In this document: piece by piece, positions 18,954-28,298 of the stretch
Position numbering within the stretch: position 1 is the first letter of the stretch
How the letters are laid out: each line of letters begins with the position of its first letter
Origin: Colwellia sp.
GTDB lineage: Bacteria; Pseudomonadota; Gammaproteobacteria; Enterobacterales; Alteromonadaceae
Length of the DNA stretch: 64,000 nt
Direction of reading: 5' to 3'
Assembly (NCBI RefSeq): GCF_013214175.1
Contig: NZ_JABSPA010000005.1
Coordinates: forward strand, 248,001-312,000
The notes under the pieces: generated by a model
Database searches by the model: none
Told to the model about the DNA's origin: nothing
Seen by the model: only the letters and a program-made list of their open reading frames with translations
Position numbers and translations under genes: made by a program

Positions 18954-20162
18954 CTAGATAACATCCATATCTTTACCAATACGAATAAAGGCTTCAATTG
19001 CATGGTCTAACTGTGCTTTAGTGTGTGCAGCAGAAATTTGTGTACGAATACGTGCTTGCCCTTTAGGTACTACCGGGAAAGAGAAACCAATAACATAAAT
19101 ACCTTCCGCTAATAACCGGTCAGCCATGGCACTAGCAACTTTAGCATCACCTAACATTACCGGCACAATCGCATGATCAGCACCAGCACAAGTAAAGCCA
19201 GCCGCTTCCATACTAGTACGGAAATAAGCAGCATTATCTTTCAATGTTTTACGTAAAGCACCGCCTTCTGCTAAAAGCTCAAGTACTTTTAATGACGCAT
19301 TAACAATCGCTGGCGCTAGTGAATTAGAAAACAAGTAAGGACGAGAGCGTTGACGTAACCATTCAACTACTTCTTTTTTCGCTGCAGTGAAACCGCCTGA
19401 AGCACCGCCCATAGCCTTGCCTAAAGTACCAGTGATGATATCAACACGACCCATCACTTCGCAGTACTCATGACTACCACGGCCTTGTTCACCGACAAAA
19501 CCTACCGCATGTGAATCATCAACCATTACCATGGCATTGTATTTGTCCGCTAAATCACAAATACCTTTTAAGTTAGCTATAACGCCATCCATTGAGAAAA
19601 CGCCATCGGTGGCTATTAACTTGAAACGTGCGCCAGCGGCATCCGCTTCGATTAAACTTTGCTCTAGAGCAGCCATGTCATTGTTGGCATAACGAAAGCG
19701 TTTCGCTTTACACAAACGTACGCCATCAATAATAGAGGCATGATTTAAGGCATCACTAATAATAGCGTCTTCTGGCCCTAATAAGGTTTCAAATAAACCT
19801 CCATTAGCATCAAAACAAGAAGAGTATAAAATGGTATCTTCCATACCTAGGAATTCACTGATACCTTGCTCTAAGGTCTTATGAATATCTTGTGTACCAC
19901 AAATAAAGCGCACTGATGCCATACCAAAGCCATGTTCATCTAAACCAGTTTTTGCTGCGGCAATGAGTTCTGGATGATTTGCTAAACCTAAATAGTTATT
20001 GGCACAAAAGTTAATCACTTCTTCACCAGTATTAACGGCTATCTGTGGCTGCTGAGCAGTAGTAATAATACGTTCAGCCTTGTATAAACCATCTTCTTTT
20101 ACTTGCTCAATTTGTGCAGTTAAATGTGAATAAAAACCTTTCGTAGATACAGAATCAGTCAT
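18954..20162 (-). CDS. kbl: 2-amino-3-ketobutyrate CoA ligase (glycine C-acetyltransferase)
   Basis: A 402-residue PLP enzyme of the alpha-oxoamine synthase family. Seen are [14 protein letters not shown], the VDDSHAVGF motif with the PLP-contacting aspartate and histidine, and the Schiff-base lysine in [14 protein letters not shown]. First gene of the kbl-tdh threonine degradation operon; a divergent Lrp-family gene lies 148 bp upstream. Confidence 0.97.
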   Translation of the reverse strand: MTDSVSTKGFYSHLTAQIEQVKEDGLYKAERIITTAQQPQIAVNTGEEVINFCANNYLGLANHPELIAAAKTGLDEHGFGMASVRFICGTQDIHKTLEQGISEFLGMEDTILYSSCFDANGGLFETLLGPEDAIISDALNHASIIDGVRLCKAKRFRYANNDMAALEQSLIEADAAGARFKLIATDGVFSMDGVIANLKGICDLADKYNAMVMVDDSHAVGFVGEQGRGSHEYCEVMGRVDIITGTLGKAMGGASGGFTAAKKEVVEWLRQRSRPYLFSNSLAPAIVNASLKVLELLAEGGALRKTLKDNAAYFRTSMEAAGFTCAGADHAIVPVMLGDAKVASAMADRLLAEGIYVIGFSFPVVPKGQARIRTQISAAHTKAQLDHAIEAFIRIGKDMDVI

Positions 20163-20268
20163 GTAAATTCCTTAAATAATTATTGTGCTTTAATAATCAT
20201 ATTATCAACTCAGGCCGGCTACAATAAAAGTGACACAACTTGGTAATATGACCTTTTTTATAGTAAAA

Positions 20269-20288
20269 TTGACATATAAAGCTGTCAA
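20269..20288. promoter_or_regulatory. Inverted repeat, candidate Lrp-family operator
   Basis: TTGACA-N8-TGTCAA at 20269-20274 and 20283-20288, between the divergent kbl and Lrp-like genes, 23 bp before the regulator start. The spacing and position suit a dimeric regulator. Its first arm may also double as a -35 hexamer. Confidence 0.45.
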
Positions 20289-20310
20289 AGTGTAAGTTAA
20301 TGGCTATTTT

Positions 20311-20769
20311 ATGAATGTAGTCAGTAAAATGGAGTGTAGTTTGTTAACCGAAAAAGATGAAGAATTGTTGTCAATATTACGGCTAAATGCCCGAGCAAGT
20401 GTTTCAGATATCGCCAGAGCAACAGGCGTTTCTCGAACAGCGATACAAAATCGACTCAGTAAGCTTGAAAATAATAAGGTGATTAAAGGATACAGCGTTG
20501 TGCTCAACAGCGCATATACCAGTGGTTTGATTTCCGCCAATGTCTCGTTAAAAGTAAAGCCAAACTTACGAAAAACTATTTGTATCGCCTTAAGGAAAGT
20601 TCACCAAATTACCCATATCCATTCGATAAGTGGCGAATATGACTTATTGGTTACCATACAAGCCAGTACTCTAGAAAAACTCAGTGACGTACTCAATACG
20701 GTATGCTCAACTGAAGGTGTAGAAAGAACCAATTCTGCTATTATTCTTGATACCATCTTTGAGCGTTAG
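20311..20769 (+). CDS. Lrp/AsnC-family transcriptional regulator
   Basis: A 152-residue protein: an N-terminal winged helix-turn-helix (DIARATGVSRTAIQNRLSKLE, about 37-57) and a C-terminal RAM ligand-binding domain with the HSISGEYDLLVTIQA motif. The ATG at 20311 is listed; the ATG at 20329 (MECSLLTEKDEELL) would give a more typical Lrp length at the N-terminus and neither has a strong ribosome site. Divergence from kbl-tdh suggests it controls threonine catabolism, probably with an amino-acid effector; that is inference from position. Confidence 0.88.
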   Translation: MNVVSKMECSLLTEKDEELLSILRLNARASVSDIARATGVSRTAIQNRLSKLENNKVIKGYSVVLNSAYTSGLISANVSLKVKPNLRKTICIALRKVHQITHIHSISGEYDLLVTIQASTLEKLSDVLNTVCSTEGVERTNSAIILDTIFER

Positions 20770-20819
20770 TGCTGCCCTGTTGCTCCCTTAATCTCTCTGA
20801 ATATCTCTTTAGGCTGCTT

Positions 20820-21701
20820 TTAACGTAAAGTGAATTTCAACCAAAGGGCAATATCATTAACCAAATATTTATTGGCCCTAATGACCTGGTAATTGAGCTT
20901 GTCACCTTTGTACACTTGCAACTTTGAATGTCTCGCACCACTCCAAGCAAAGAGCTCCTGTGCTGTAGCATAGCTTATGGCGTGCTGAGCTGAACTAATA
21001 AAATAACTGGGAATATCAACCAGATTTTTATAACGCTCTTTATCGCCATAAGACATATCGGGCGTTAATAACACCATAGAGCTTAAGTGCACTTTTTCAG
21101 CTAATGCTACTGCATAAGCACCTGCACAACCACTAGCAACAATTGAAATCCCCTGACTTTTATCAACTTTTTTGCGTAAGTATTCATAAGCCGCCAGTAA
21201 GTCTTCTGTCCAATAAGACATCAATACCGCAATTTCAGTTTGAAAACTAATAATGTCAGTGGCATGTTTTTTCACTTCTAGTTTCGAATAGCCCTGAGCA
21301 ACACTACTGCCATAGCCGCGAAAATCTAACGATAAAGTATGTAAACCTTGCTCGGCAATACTTGTCGATAAGCTTTGATAATTGTTTCGTTGACTATGAC
21401 AGTCATGTAAAACGATAACACCGGGCATATTTTTAGCCGATGCTTTATCGGGGAAAAAGCGATAATCAGCCGTTAATAAAAAGTTATGGTCAGGACGTGC
21501 TTTAAACTTTACTTGGTATTGAAGGGCTAGGTTGATCTTAGCTTGCATAGCTGATTTGACCTCATCCTCAGGAAATACACCTTGTGCATAAGCAGGCATA
21601 GCTAAGCTATAAACCATCATGATACCCAGATAAGTAAGGCATTTTAATTTGCAGATGGCGAAGGTTTTCATTAATTTTTGCTGTATGGCTTTTACCATCA
21701 T
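20820..21701 (-). CDS. Secreted alpha/beta-hydrolase fold protein, divergent
   Basis: A 293-residue protein with an N-terminal signal (membrane segment, then MPAYAQG). The fold is suggested by PGVIVLHDCHSQRNNY, SLDFRGYGSS and IVASGCAGAYAVALAE. The nucleophile elbow carries cysteine in the S-G-C-A-G pattern instead of serine, as in dienelactone hydrolase, and no histidine follows at the usual C-terminal position, so the catalytic triad may be incomplete. The internal ATG at 21671 is an alternative start. Converges on the Lrp-like gene; its 5' end lies beside the waaA promoter. Confidence 0.65.
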   Translation of the reverse strand: MMVKAIQQKLMKTFAICKLKCLTYLGIMMVYSLAMPAYAQGVFPEDEVKSAMQAKINLALQYQVKFKARPDHNFLLTADYRFFPDKASAKNMPGVIVLHDCHSQRNNYQSLSTSIAEQGLHTLSLDFRGYGSSVAQGYSKLEVKKHATDIISFQTEIAVLMSYWTEDLLAAYEYLRKKVDKSQGISIVASGCAGAYAVALAEKVHLSSMVLLTPDMSYGDKERYKNLVDIPSYFISSAQHAISYATAQELFAWSGARHSKLQVYKGDKLNYQVIRANKYLVNDIALWLKFTLR

Positions 21702-21729
21702 AATTGCTAACGCTTATTTGGATACCCTT

Positions 21730-21738
21730 TGGTATAAT
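21730..21738 (+). promoter_or_regulatory. Extended -10 promoter element for waaA-kdkA
   Basis: TGGTATAAT matches an extended -10 (TG-N-TATAAT) 38 bp before the preferred waaA ATG. No good -35 is visible at 17 bp, which extended -10 promoters tolerate. Confidence 0.45.
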
Positions 21739-21775
21739 CTACCGACAAACTCATTATAGAGCAATATTCACCGAC

Positions 21776-23122
21776 ATGATTTCCTTGCTATTTTACCGAA
21801 TTTTACTCTTACTATTACTGCCACTGCTACTCATTTTTTTGCTGTTTCGCTCTAAAAATAATAAAGCCTATCGTCAACGATGGTCTGAACGATTAGGTCT
21901 ATTTCCAAAACCTTGCCAGCAAGCTGGTATCGTCGTTCATGCTGCCAGTGTTGGTGAAGTAATCGCGCTAAAAAGCTTTATCGAAAAGTTGTTACTCACT
22001 TACCCTGATTTACCTATTACCATTACTTCCTTTACCCCGACAGGCTCTGCACAAGTCAGCAAACTCTTTGGCAGTCGTGTGCAACACGGTTATCTACCAC
22101 TGGATTTATTGCCTTGTACGGCATTATTTCTACATAGATTGAAACCAAAAATGATGATTTTCATGGAAACCGAGTTATGGCCGAACTTAATTGCACAATG
22201 CAGACAACAAAACATTAAATTATTACTGATCAACGGGCGGTTATCGAAAAAGTCTTTAGTAAGCTACCAAAAAATTAGCCCACTTATTAAACCCTGTTTA
22301 AATAGTTTCGATAAAATATTGACCCAAAGCCAAGAAAATTTACATCATTTCTTACAGCTAGGTGCGCAAACAAGTCGCTGTGCGAATAGTGGCAACTTAA
22401 AATTTGATATCAGTATCAACGAGCAAGTAATGGCAAAAAAGACCGAGTTAGCCAAATTACTTTTTGCTGATAGTAGTCAAGCCAAAAGAACCATTTGGTT
22501 AGTCGCCAGCACCCATAATGGTGATGAAGCTATTGCCTTGGCTGCCTTTAACGAATTATTAGCTCAATATCCTCAGTTATTATTAGTGCTAGTGCCGCGC
22601 CATCCCGAACGCTTTGAGCAAGTAGCCAAGCTTTGCCTTGAGCACGACTTATCATTGGCTAAGCGCAGTGAAAACACTGTGATAACTGATGAACAAGTAT
22701 GGTTACTCGATAGCTTAGGTGAGTTAATGGCGGCTTTTGCTTTAAGTGATATCGTCACTATGGGTGGCAGCTTCAATGAAGTGGGCGGCCACAATCCATT
22801 AGAGCCAGCGTTATTTAATAAGCCAGTCATCGTTGGCCACAACATGAGTAACTTCAATGAGATCATGCAACAGTTAAGGCAAGCAGATGCCATTATTGAA
22901 CTGGTTAATGATTCAGATGTTAATAGCACTACTCAATCAACGTCGCAGCAATTAGCCGATGCAGTAAGTAAGTTATTACAACAACCAGCACGACAAAAGT
23001 CGCTTGGCGACAAGGCATTTAACGTAGTACTTGCCAATCAAGGTGCCAGCGATAAAACCTTAGCTCAAGTACAAGAGTTCTTAGCGAGTAACAGCACCAA
23101 GCCATTAGGAGAAAACTCTTGA
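21776..23122 (+). CDS. waaA: Kdo transferase (3-deoxy-D-manno-octulosonic acid transferase)
   Basis: The frame is open to a TTG at 21704, but the ATG at 21776 gives a standard 448-residue WaaA beginning with its membrane anchor (MISLLFYRILLLLLLPLLL) and lies after the promoter. Family features are the KdtA N-terminal domain with HAASVGEVIAL (catalytic glutamate), METELWPN, and a GT-B C-terminal domain with GGSFNEVGGHNPLEPA. It transfers Kdo to lipid IV-A in lipopolysaccharide core assembly on the inner membrane. It overlaps kdkA. Confidence 0.95.
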   Translation: MISLLFYRILLLLLLPLLLIFLLFRSKNNKAYRQRWSERLGLFPKPCQQAGIVVHAASVGEVIALKSFIEKLLLTYPDLPITITSFTPTGSAQVSKLFGSRVQHGYLPLDLLPCTALFLHRLKPKMMIFMETELWPNLIAQCRQQNIKLLLINGRLSKKSLVSYQKISPLIKPCLNSFDKILTQSQENLHHFLQLGAQTSRCANSGNLKFDISINEQVMAKKTELAKLLFADSSQAKRTIWLVASTHNGDEAIALAAFNELLAQYPQLLLVLVPRHPERFEQVAKLCLEHDLSLAKRSENTVITDEQVWLLDSLGELMAAFALSDIVTMGGSFNEVGGHNPLEPALFNKPVIVGHNMSNFNEIMQQLRQADAIIELVNDSDVNSTTQSTSQQLADAVSKLLQQPARQKSLGDKAFNVVLANQGASDKTLAQVQEFLASNSTKPLGENS

Positions 23123-23880
23123 GCCAAACGATAACCAGTGAAAAATTTTCTAAGCTTGAGCAAGGTAAAACCACTTGTTTTTTCAATGAAAGCCTTATTA
23201 GTAACTTCACTGCCGAGATGCTCAGTCCAAGTTATTGGCAGCAACAAGATGCGGTTACTGGCTCTGCTCAAGGACGTGGTACCACTTGGTTTGTTGCTTA
23301 TAAAGATAACAACAATAATCAGCATGATTGGGTATTGCGCCATTATTACCGTGGTGGTTTAATTGGTAAAATAATCAAAGATTCCTACTGGTTTAGCGGT
23401 GTAGAAAGCAGCCGTGCGGCATGTGAGTTTGCCCTGCTGCGTCATATGAAAACCTTGCAACTTCCGGCACCTGAGCCAGTTGCCTATCGCGTTATTCGCC
23501 ATAAATTAACTTACCAAGCAGACTTATTATCAAGCCGTATTCAAGATGCGCAAGATTTAGTGGCAGTATTAAGTGAAAAAACTTTAACTGATGATGTTTG
23601 GCAACGCATTGGCGCCACCATTAAACGCTTTCATCATCATGGTATTTATCACCATGACTTAAATAGCCATAATATTTTGCTAGATGATAAAGAACAGGTA
23701 TTTTTAATCGACTTTGATCGTGGTGAACTGCGCACTAACCCAGTAAATACTGAGTGGAAACAAGCCAATATGGCGCGTTTACAACGCTCGTTTTTAAAGG
23801 AGTTAAATAAACTCGAACAGTTTTATTTTACCGAGAAAAACTGGCAGGCATTGATGTCTGGCTATCAAGATTTAAATTAA
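23119..23880 (+). CDS. kdkA: 3-deoxy-D-manno-octulosonic acid kinase
   Basis: A 253-residue small-molecule kinase. The catalytic loop IYHHDLNSHNILL and metal-binding IDFDRGEL are the Hanks-type motifs of KdkA. The start is TTG at 23119, chosen because AGGAG stands 7 nt before it and it overlaps the waaA stop by 4 nt. It phosphorylates the 4-position of Kdo; pairing with waaA suggests a single phosphorylated Kdo in the lipopolysaccharide core, as in Haemophilus and Vibrio. Confidence 0.9.
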   Translation: MSQTITSEKFSKLEQGKTTCFFNESLISNFTAEMLSPSYWQQQDAVTGSAQGRGTTWFVAYKDNNNNQHDWVLRHYYRGGLIGKIIKDSYWFSGVESSRAACEFALLRHMKTLQLPAPEPVAYRVIRHKLTYQADLLSSRIQDAQDLVAVLSEKTLTDDVWQRIGATIKRFHHHGIYHHDLNSHNILLDDKEQVFLIDFDRGELRTNPVNTEWKQANMARLQRSFLKELNKLEQFYFTEKNWQALMSGYQDLN

Positions 23881-23936
23881 GATAATAAGACTTAATATGG
23901 TGTGGAAGCCGTTTTTATCTTTATTAAAAAATTCGA

Positions 23937-24362
23937 TTATTTTACTCGACCGGAGTCTTTGTTTGCCACTATCTTATTAAGATAACGGTCGATGCTAGCT
24001 TTAGCAGAAGCCGTTAAACCGCCTTTCCCGTGCTGATCTTTTAATAATGATTCAACTTGTAAAAATAATTGGTCAACAGTTACATCAACCTTAGTTTTTT
24101 GACTGCCCATAACGTCAGTATTTTCAGCGCTCTTGTTATGGTTACCAAACAAGTTTAACCACGAGTCACTTTGCTGACCAAAGGCCATTAATTTATGAAA
24201 ATAACTTTTGGAAAGAGTATGGCCTTTCAAGATATCTATAAGCCCACATATTATTGATACTGGGCTTAACAATAAGTCACGAATGGCATCCATAGCTAGC
24301 TTAGCTTGAAAAATGAGCATATCTCTAATCAAGGTCCAACGTGAGATCTCAGGTTCGTGCAT
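23937..24362 (-). CDS. Conserved-looking hypothetical protein, 141 residues
   Basis: Not recognised. The ATG at 24362 follows GGGAG by 7 nt, favoured over the TTG at 24365. It has a hydrophobic segment at about 30-50 (LLLSPVSIICGLIDILKG) and a polar, lysine-rich C-terminal half (LTASAKASIDRYLNKIV), so it may be a small membrane-associated protein. The 159-bp MITE-like element ends only about 2 bp upstream of its ribosome site, so its promoter must lie within or beyond the element. Confidence 0.6.
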   Translation of the reverse strand: MHEPEISRWTLIRDMLIFQAKLAMDAIRDLLLSPVSIICGLIDILKGHTLSKSYFHKLMAFGQQSDSWLNLFGNHNKSAENTDVMGSQKTKVDVTVDQLFLQVESLLKDQHGKGGLTASAKASIDRYLNKIVANKDSGRVK

Positions 24363-24378
24363 CAACTATCTCCCTTCA

Positions 24379-24537
24379 ATACCAATTTCATTAAATTATT
24401 ACTCACTTGTTCTGGTTAAAATACGCCATGTCAGCGTTACTCTCAATCACACACGCCAGCTATTGCTCAATCGAGCGCCTTGCCCTGATTTATTTTTCCT
24501 ATACACAACAAGATTACAAACTTAATGAAACTGGTAT
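24379..24537. repeat. 159-bp MITE-like element, copy 2
   Basis: Same length and layout as the copy at 10982-11140. The inverted ends are ATACCAATTTCATTAA at 24379-24394 and its near complement at 24522-24537. Relative to copy 1, both ends carry matching changes (C to T on the left, G to A on the right), so end pairing is kept. It sits directly upstream of the 141-residue hypothetical gene. Confidence 0.75.
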
Positions 24538-24879
24538 AACATCAATAAATTTATTTCAATCATTAAAACATTTTTTCACAAAACAATACGGCTAAATATT
24601 TGCTATATCTTAAATAACCTTCAACTCTGATTGAATATCCTCTTTCTTTTCAAGTTCAATCACTTTGAACTGTTAATTTATCTAACCTAGAGGCTAACGA
24701 GATACTTGGCCCCAGTGTGTTATTAATTTCATCACTCAATACTCTGACCCAGCTTTTCTATTTTTTAGAATGATAAAAATACAGATTACCTCCACATTTT
24801 GGCTGCAATTAAATTGCTTAGCTGGGCTTATCACTTGAGTAGGGTATACTTTGCTCACTCATACACATTGATGACTTAA
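24538..24879. other. Intergenic stretch without recognised features
   Basis: About 340 AT-rich bases between the MITE-like element and the small secreted protein gene. I see no ORF of note, no strong stem-loop and no clear promoter. Confidence 0.5.
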
Positions 24880-25200
24880 ATGAAATTTATAATTCTGCTT
24901 CTAACAGCAAGTTTAGCCTTAGCATCATTTGCCTTAAGCGCAAAAAAACCAGCCTCGCAGGATATTAGTCACTTAATTTCTAAAGAAGAGTTTGCCAACT
25001 ATAAAGATGTCGCAGACTTTATTGCACAGTCACCCAGGGTAACTATGACCGTCACGCCATCAAAGGCCGATATAGAAGAATACGGTCAACAAGTCGCTAA
25101 ATCATTGACCGGCTCAGATTGCGATAGAGATGGAAAAATGGATGACAACCCAAGCTGTAATGCCATTTTTTATAAGCTTTGGCTGAAATACTCACGTTAA
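24880..25200 (+). CDS. Small secreted protein, unknown function
   Basis: 106 residues with a clear signal peptide (MKFIILLLTASLALASFALS, then AKK). The mature part is about 85 residues with one pair of cysteines near the C-terminus (GSDCDRDGKMDDNPSCNAIF); the DCDRDGKMDD stretch resembles a calcium-binding dockerin/EF-hand-like loop, but that is suggestive only. Not recognised. Confidence 0.6.
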   Translation: MKFIILLLTASLALASFALSAKKPASQDISHLISKEEFANYKDVADFIAQSPRVTMTVTPSKADIEEYGQQVAKSLTGSDCDRDGKMDDNPSCNAIFYKLWLKYSR

Positions 25201-25237
25201 AATCTTTTCTTGATATACACAAGTTAATCACTAACTG

Positions 25238-26599
25238 CTAGTGAGTAGCCTTTAAAAACACTGTCATGGCAGCAAGCATTTCTTGATAATACGGATTGTA
25301 AGTCAGTCTTTGCATTGGTAATTCTCGATTAAGGTTCATTGTTGTTACTTCCCCTTTTATCACCTGCTTATTTTGTTTACACGCCTGATAACGTGCTGCA
25401 TCTTTAACATAGTGACCACAGTTTCTATATTGGCCATTAACGCCATAATGTGGATTATCGGGAGAATTAGTTGTAGCAATGTGAGCTACATCAAATATCT
25501 CATCACATAAGCTCTCAGCTGAACATTCCGGCACAATCACCTGCATGACTTTAACTAATTTTTTTGGCAGTTTGTTGTTATTACCATAATAAATCAACAC
25601 GCTTTTCTGCATCTGCTCTTGCGGTGATGCTAGTTGCCATTGCTGAATTAACTGTAAGGTGTGCTCAGTATCTATAGTTTGATCATGTTCACTAGCAACG
25701 ACAAATACCGGAATTTCATGCATTTTCCGACTCGCTAAGGCTTGTTCGCCAGCAACTAGGTTCATTATGGCATCGACTTGAGTCGCTGCGTTATAGGGGA
25801 ATGACTCATATTTAGCAAAATCTATATCGGCATCTAAATCAAGCCAATCGACAAAAGGAATAGCGTCAATATACTTAGCCAACCAAGCGAGATCACTTTT
25901 TGCCTTTGATGCCGGCGACCACATAAATAAGCCCTTAATTTTTTCATCAACATGCTTTTTTTGCATCAAGTAATCAAAGATAAGTGCTCCGCCCGTAGAT
26001 AAGCCACCAAGGTAGACTTGCTGATAATCATTCAAGGTTTGTTCAATGGCAAACTTTGTCGCTTGTTGCCACTCGTTATAGTCGGCAGTCAACAACTCAG
26101 ACGGCGCCATGCCATGCCCTGGTAATAACAGCGTGCGGACGGTAAAACCCTGTTGATAGAAAAACTGGCTAAGATCATGAAAAGAAAACGGTGAATCCGT
26201 TAAACCATGAATAAGCAAAATAGCTTTGTCATTATGATCTTGAGCTAATTCAAACGGAGCAACTAACTGGCTTATTTGCGGTGTTTGTGACCATTGATTT
26301 TGTTTCGCCAATTGTTGGTAGGTATCAGTAACAATCGGACAAGGCATACTAGCCTTAGGATTTTTATTTACAATTTCTTGATAAGTCTGTGTAAGATATT
26401 GCTGATAACTTGCTAGCTTTTTAAAATTAACACTGGCTGAAGACTCATTAGCTACTTCCTTAGAAAAGCGATACTTACCCGATTCAATGAGCGCGGCATA
26501 GTCAGCTTGAATACTCAGGCAATTCTCCTGTCCCTGAGCAAATGACAAAGTACTTACCAGCCAGAGTAGTAATAGCGCATACCTATTTACCTTTTGCAT
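25238..26599 (-). CDS. Secreted alpha/beta hydrolase (carboxylesterase-like)
   Basis: A 453-residue protein with signal peptide (LWLVSTLSFAQG). Hydrolase features are LIHGLTDSPFSF (oxyanion region), LLLPGHGMAPS, nucleophile elbow GGLSTGGAL, a plausible acid in SEHDQTIDTEHT, and a histidine in FDVAHIATTNSPDNPHYG. It resembles serine aminopeptidase S33 / monoacylglycerol-lipase-like enzymes with an added N-terminal region of about 110 residues. Substrate unknown. Monocistronic by context. Confidence 0.78.
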   Translation of the reverse strand: MQKVNRYALLLLWLVSTLSFAQGQENCLSIQADYAALIESGKYRFSKEVANESSASVNFKKLASYQQYLTQTYQEIVNKNPKASMPCPIVTDTYQQLAKQNQWSQTPQISQLVAPFELAQDHNDKAILLIHGLTDSPFSFHDLSQFFYQQGFTVRTLLLPGHGMAPSELLTADYNEWQQATKFAIEQTLNDYQQVYLGGLSTGGALIFDYLMQKKHVDEKIKGLFMWSPASKAKSDLAWLAKYIDAIPFVDWLDLDADIDFAKYESFPYNAATQVDAIMNLVAGEQALASRKMHEIPVFVVASEHDQTIDTEHTLQLIQQWQLASPQEQMQKSVLIYYGNNNKLPKKLVKVMQVIVPECSAESLCDEIFDVAHIATTNSPDNPHYGVNGQYRNCGHYVKDAARYQACKQNKQVIKGEVTTMNLNRELPMQRLTYNPYYQEMLAAMTVFLKATH

Positions 26600-26664
26600 A
26601 ATGACTTCCTGTTAATTTATTGATGAATTAGCTGTGCAAGAACGTCATATAGTAACCAAAAAAA

Positions 26665-26699
26665 TAACGCCTTTGCAGCATTATGCGGCAAAGGCGTTA
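26665..26699 (-). terminator. Rho-independent terminator of rph-pyrE
   Basis: A 12-bp perfect stem, TAACGCCTTTGC (26665-26676) with 26688-26699, and an 11-nt loop. On the minus strand it is followed by seven T. It lies 56 bp past the pyrE stop. Confidence 0.85.
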
Positions 26700-26754
26700 A
26701 AATTTATGAAAATTGTCCACAGGCTGATAATTAAATCACTGAAATTCTTATAGC

Positions 26755-27420
26755 TTAAATACCGTAATCTAAACGATATTTTTTAATACTGGCTAAGTTT
26801 TCTGCTAGTTCTGAACTCTCGGCACCTTGAGCTGCAACTTTTTCTTCAAGAAAAGCTACAACATCACCTAAAGTGACAATCGACGCCACTTGCGTACCAA
26901 AGTCACGTTCAACTTCTTGAATCGCTGATAACTCGCCTTGGCCTTTCTCTTGGCGATCAAGCGCAATCAATACACCGGAAAGCTGTGCCCCGTGTGCTTT
27001 AATAATTTCCATTGATTCACGAATCGCAGTACCCGCAGTGATAACATCATCAACTAACATGATTTTACCCTCAAGATCAGCGCCTACTAATGAGCCACCT
27101 TCACCATGGGTTTTAGCTTCTTTGCGGTTAAAGCAATAAGGCACATCCATATTATGGTGATCGTACAGAGCAACAGTCGTGGTAGTTGCAATTGGAATGC
27201 CTTTATAAGCTGGACCAAAAATCAAATCAAAATCAATTTTTGCATCCATTAAACTAGCTGCATAAAAACGACCTAAACGTGCTAAATCACCACCAGTTTT
27301 AAACATACCCGCATTAAAAAAGTATGGGCTAACTCGGCCAGACTTTAACGTGAACTCGCCAAAACGTAAAACCTGTTTTTCGATTGCGAATTCAATAAAC
27401 TCGCGTTGATAATCTTTCAT
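26755..27420 (-). CDS. pyrE: Orotate phosphoribosyltransferase
   Basis: A 221-residue enzyme with the PRPP-binding motif [14 protein letters not shown] (about 120-133) and the flexible-loop [12 protein letters not shown]. It makes orotidine 5'-phosphate from orotate and PRPP in pyrimidine synthesis. It follows rph after 32 bp, the common gammaproteobacterial order. Slightly longer than the E. coli enzyme at its C-terminal half ([17 protein letters not shown] insertion). Confidence 0.97.
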   Translation of the reverse strand: MKDYQREFIEFAIEKQVLRFGEFTLKSGRVSPYFFNAGMFKTGGDLARLGRFYAASLMDAKIDFDLIFGPAYKGIPIATTTTVALYDHHNMDVPYCFNRKEAKTHGEGGSLVGADLEGKIMLVDDVITAGTAIRESMEIIKAHGAQLSGVLIALDRQEKGQGELSAIQEVERDFGTQVASIVTLGDVVAFLEEKVAAQGAESSELAENLASIKKYRLDYGI

Positions 27421-27452
27421 AGTTATTTTCCTGTTACTTATCTGAACGTAGC

Positions 27453-28166
27453 CTAGCTTAATGCAGCTTTTTGTATGTCGAATAATTCGTTGATACCGTT
27501 TTTAGCTAGTTCAAGCATGGCTTGCATTTCTTCAAAGCTAAACGGTTCTTCTTCAGCAGTACCTTGTACTTCAATAAGTTTACCGGTATCTGTCATCACC
27601 ACGTTCATATCGGTATCAGCTGCAGAATCTTCTGGGTAATCTAGATCAGCCACTGCTTCGCCTTTATAAATACCAACAGATACCGCAGCAATCATATGTT
27701 TAAGTGGGTTAGTTTTAATAATATCTTTAGCACGCATGTAGTTAAGTGCATCGACAAGTGCTACACAAGCACCGGTAATAGCCGCAGTACGTGTACCACC
27801 ATCGGCTTGAATAACATCACAATCAACTGAGATAGTATTTTCACCTAACGCTTTTAAATCAACCGCGGCACGTAATGCACGCGCAATTAAGCGAGAAATC
27901 TCTAAAGTACGACCACTTTGTTTGCCCATAGCGGCTTCACGACGCATACGTGTATGAGTAGAGCGAGGTAACATGCCGTATTCCGCCGTAATCCAACCTT
28001 TACCTTGGCCTTTTAAGAAACGTGGTACACCGACTTCAACTGAAGCAGTACAAATGACTTTAGTATCGCCAAACTCAATAAGTACTGAGCCTTCCGCATG
28101 AGTAGTAAATTGACGGGTAATCGTTACCGGGCGAATTTGCCCTAATGTTCTGCCACTTGGACGCAT
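27453..28166 (-). CDS. rph: Ribonuclease PH
   Basis: A 237-residue phosphorolytic exoribonuclease. Conserved features are [14 protein letters not shown], the [18 protein letters not shown] basic loop, and [19 protein letters not shown] with the phosphate-binding site. It trims tRNA 3' ends using phosphate. Head of the rph-pyrE operon. Confidence 0.97.
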   Translation of the reverse strand: MRPSGRTLGQIRPVTITRQFTTHAEGSVLIEFGDTKVICTASVEVGVPRFLKGQGKGWITAEYGMLPRSTHTRMRREAAMGKQSGRTLEISRLIARALRAAVDLKALGENTISVDCDVIQADGGTRTAAITGACVALVDALNYMRAKDIIKTNPLKHMIAAVSVGIYKGEAVADLDYPEDSAADTDMNVVMTDTGKLIEVQGTAEEEPFSFEEMQAMLELAKNGINELFDIQKAALS

Positions 28167-28298
28167 GTGTGTTCCTTTATATAAAGACTGATAAATTAAT
28201 TCCGGCTATTATAATGCCTATCAGACTTTTTTGAAATATAGTTCAGCAAAGCAAGGTCATGTTAATTGTCCGAGCAATGTATTACATCAGAGAGCACC

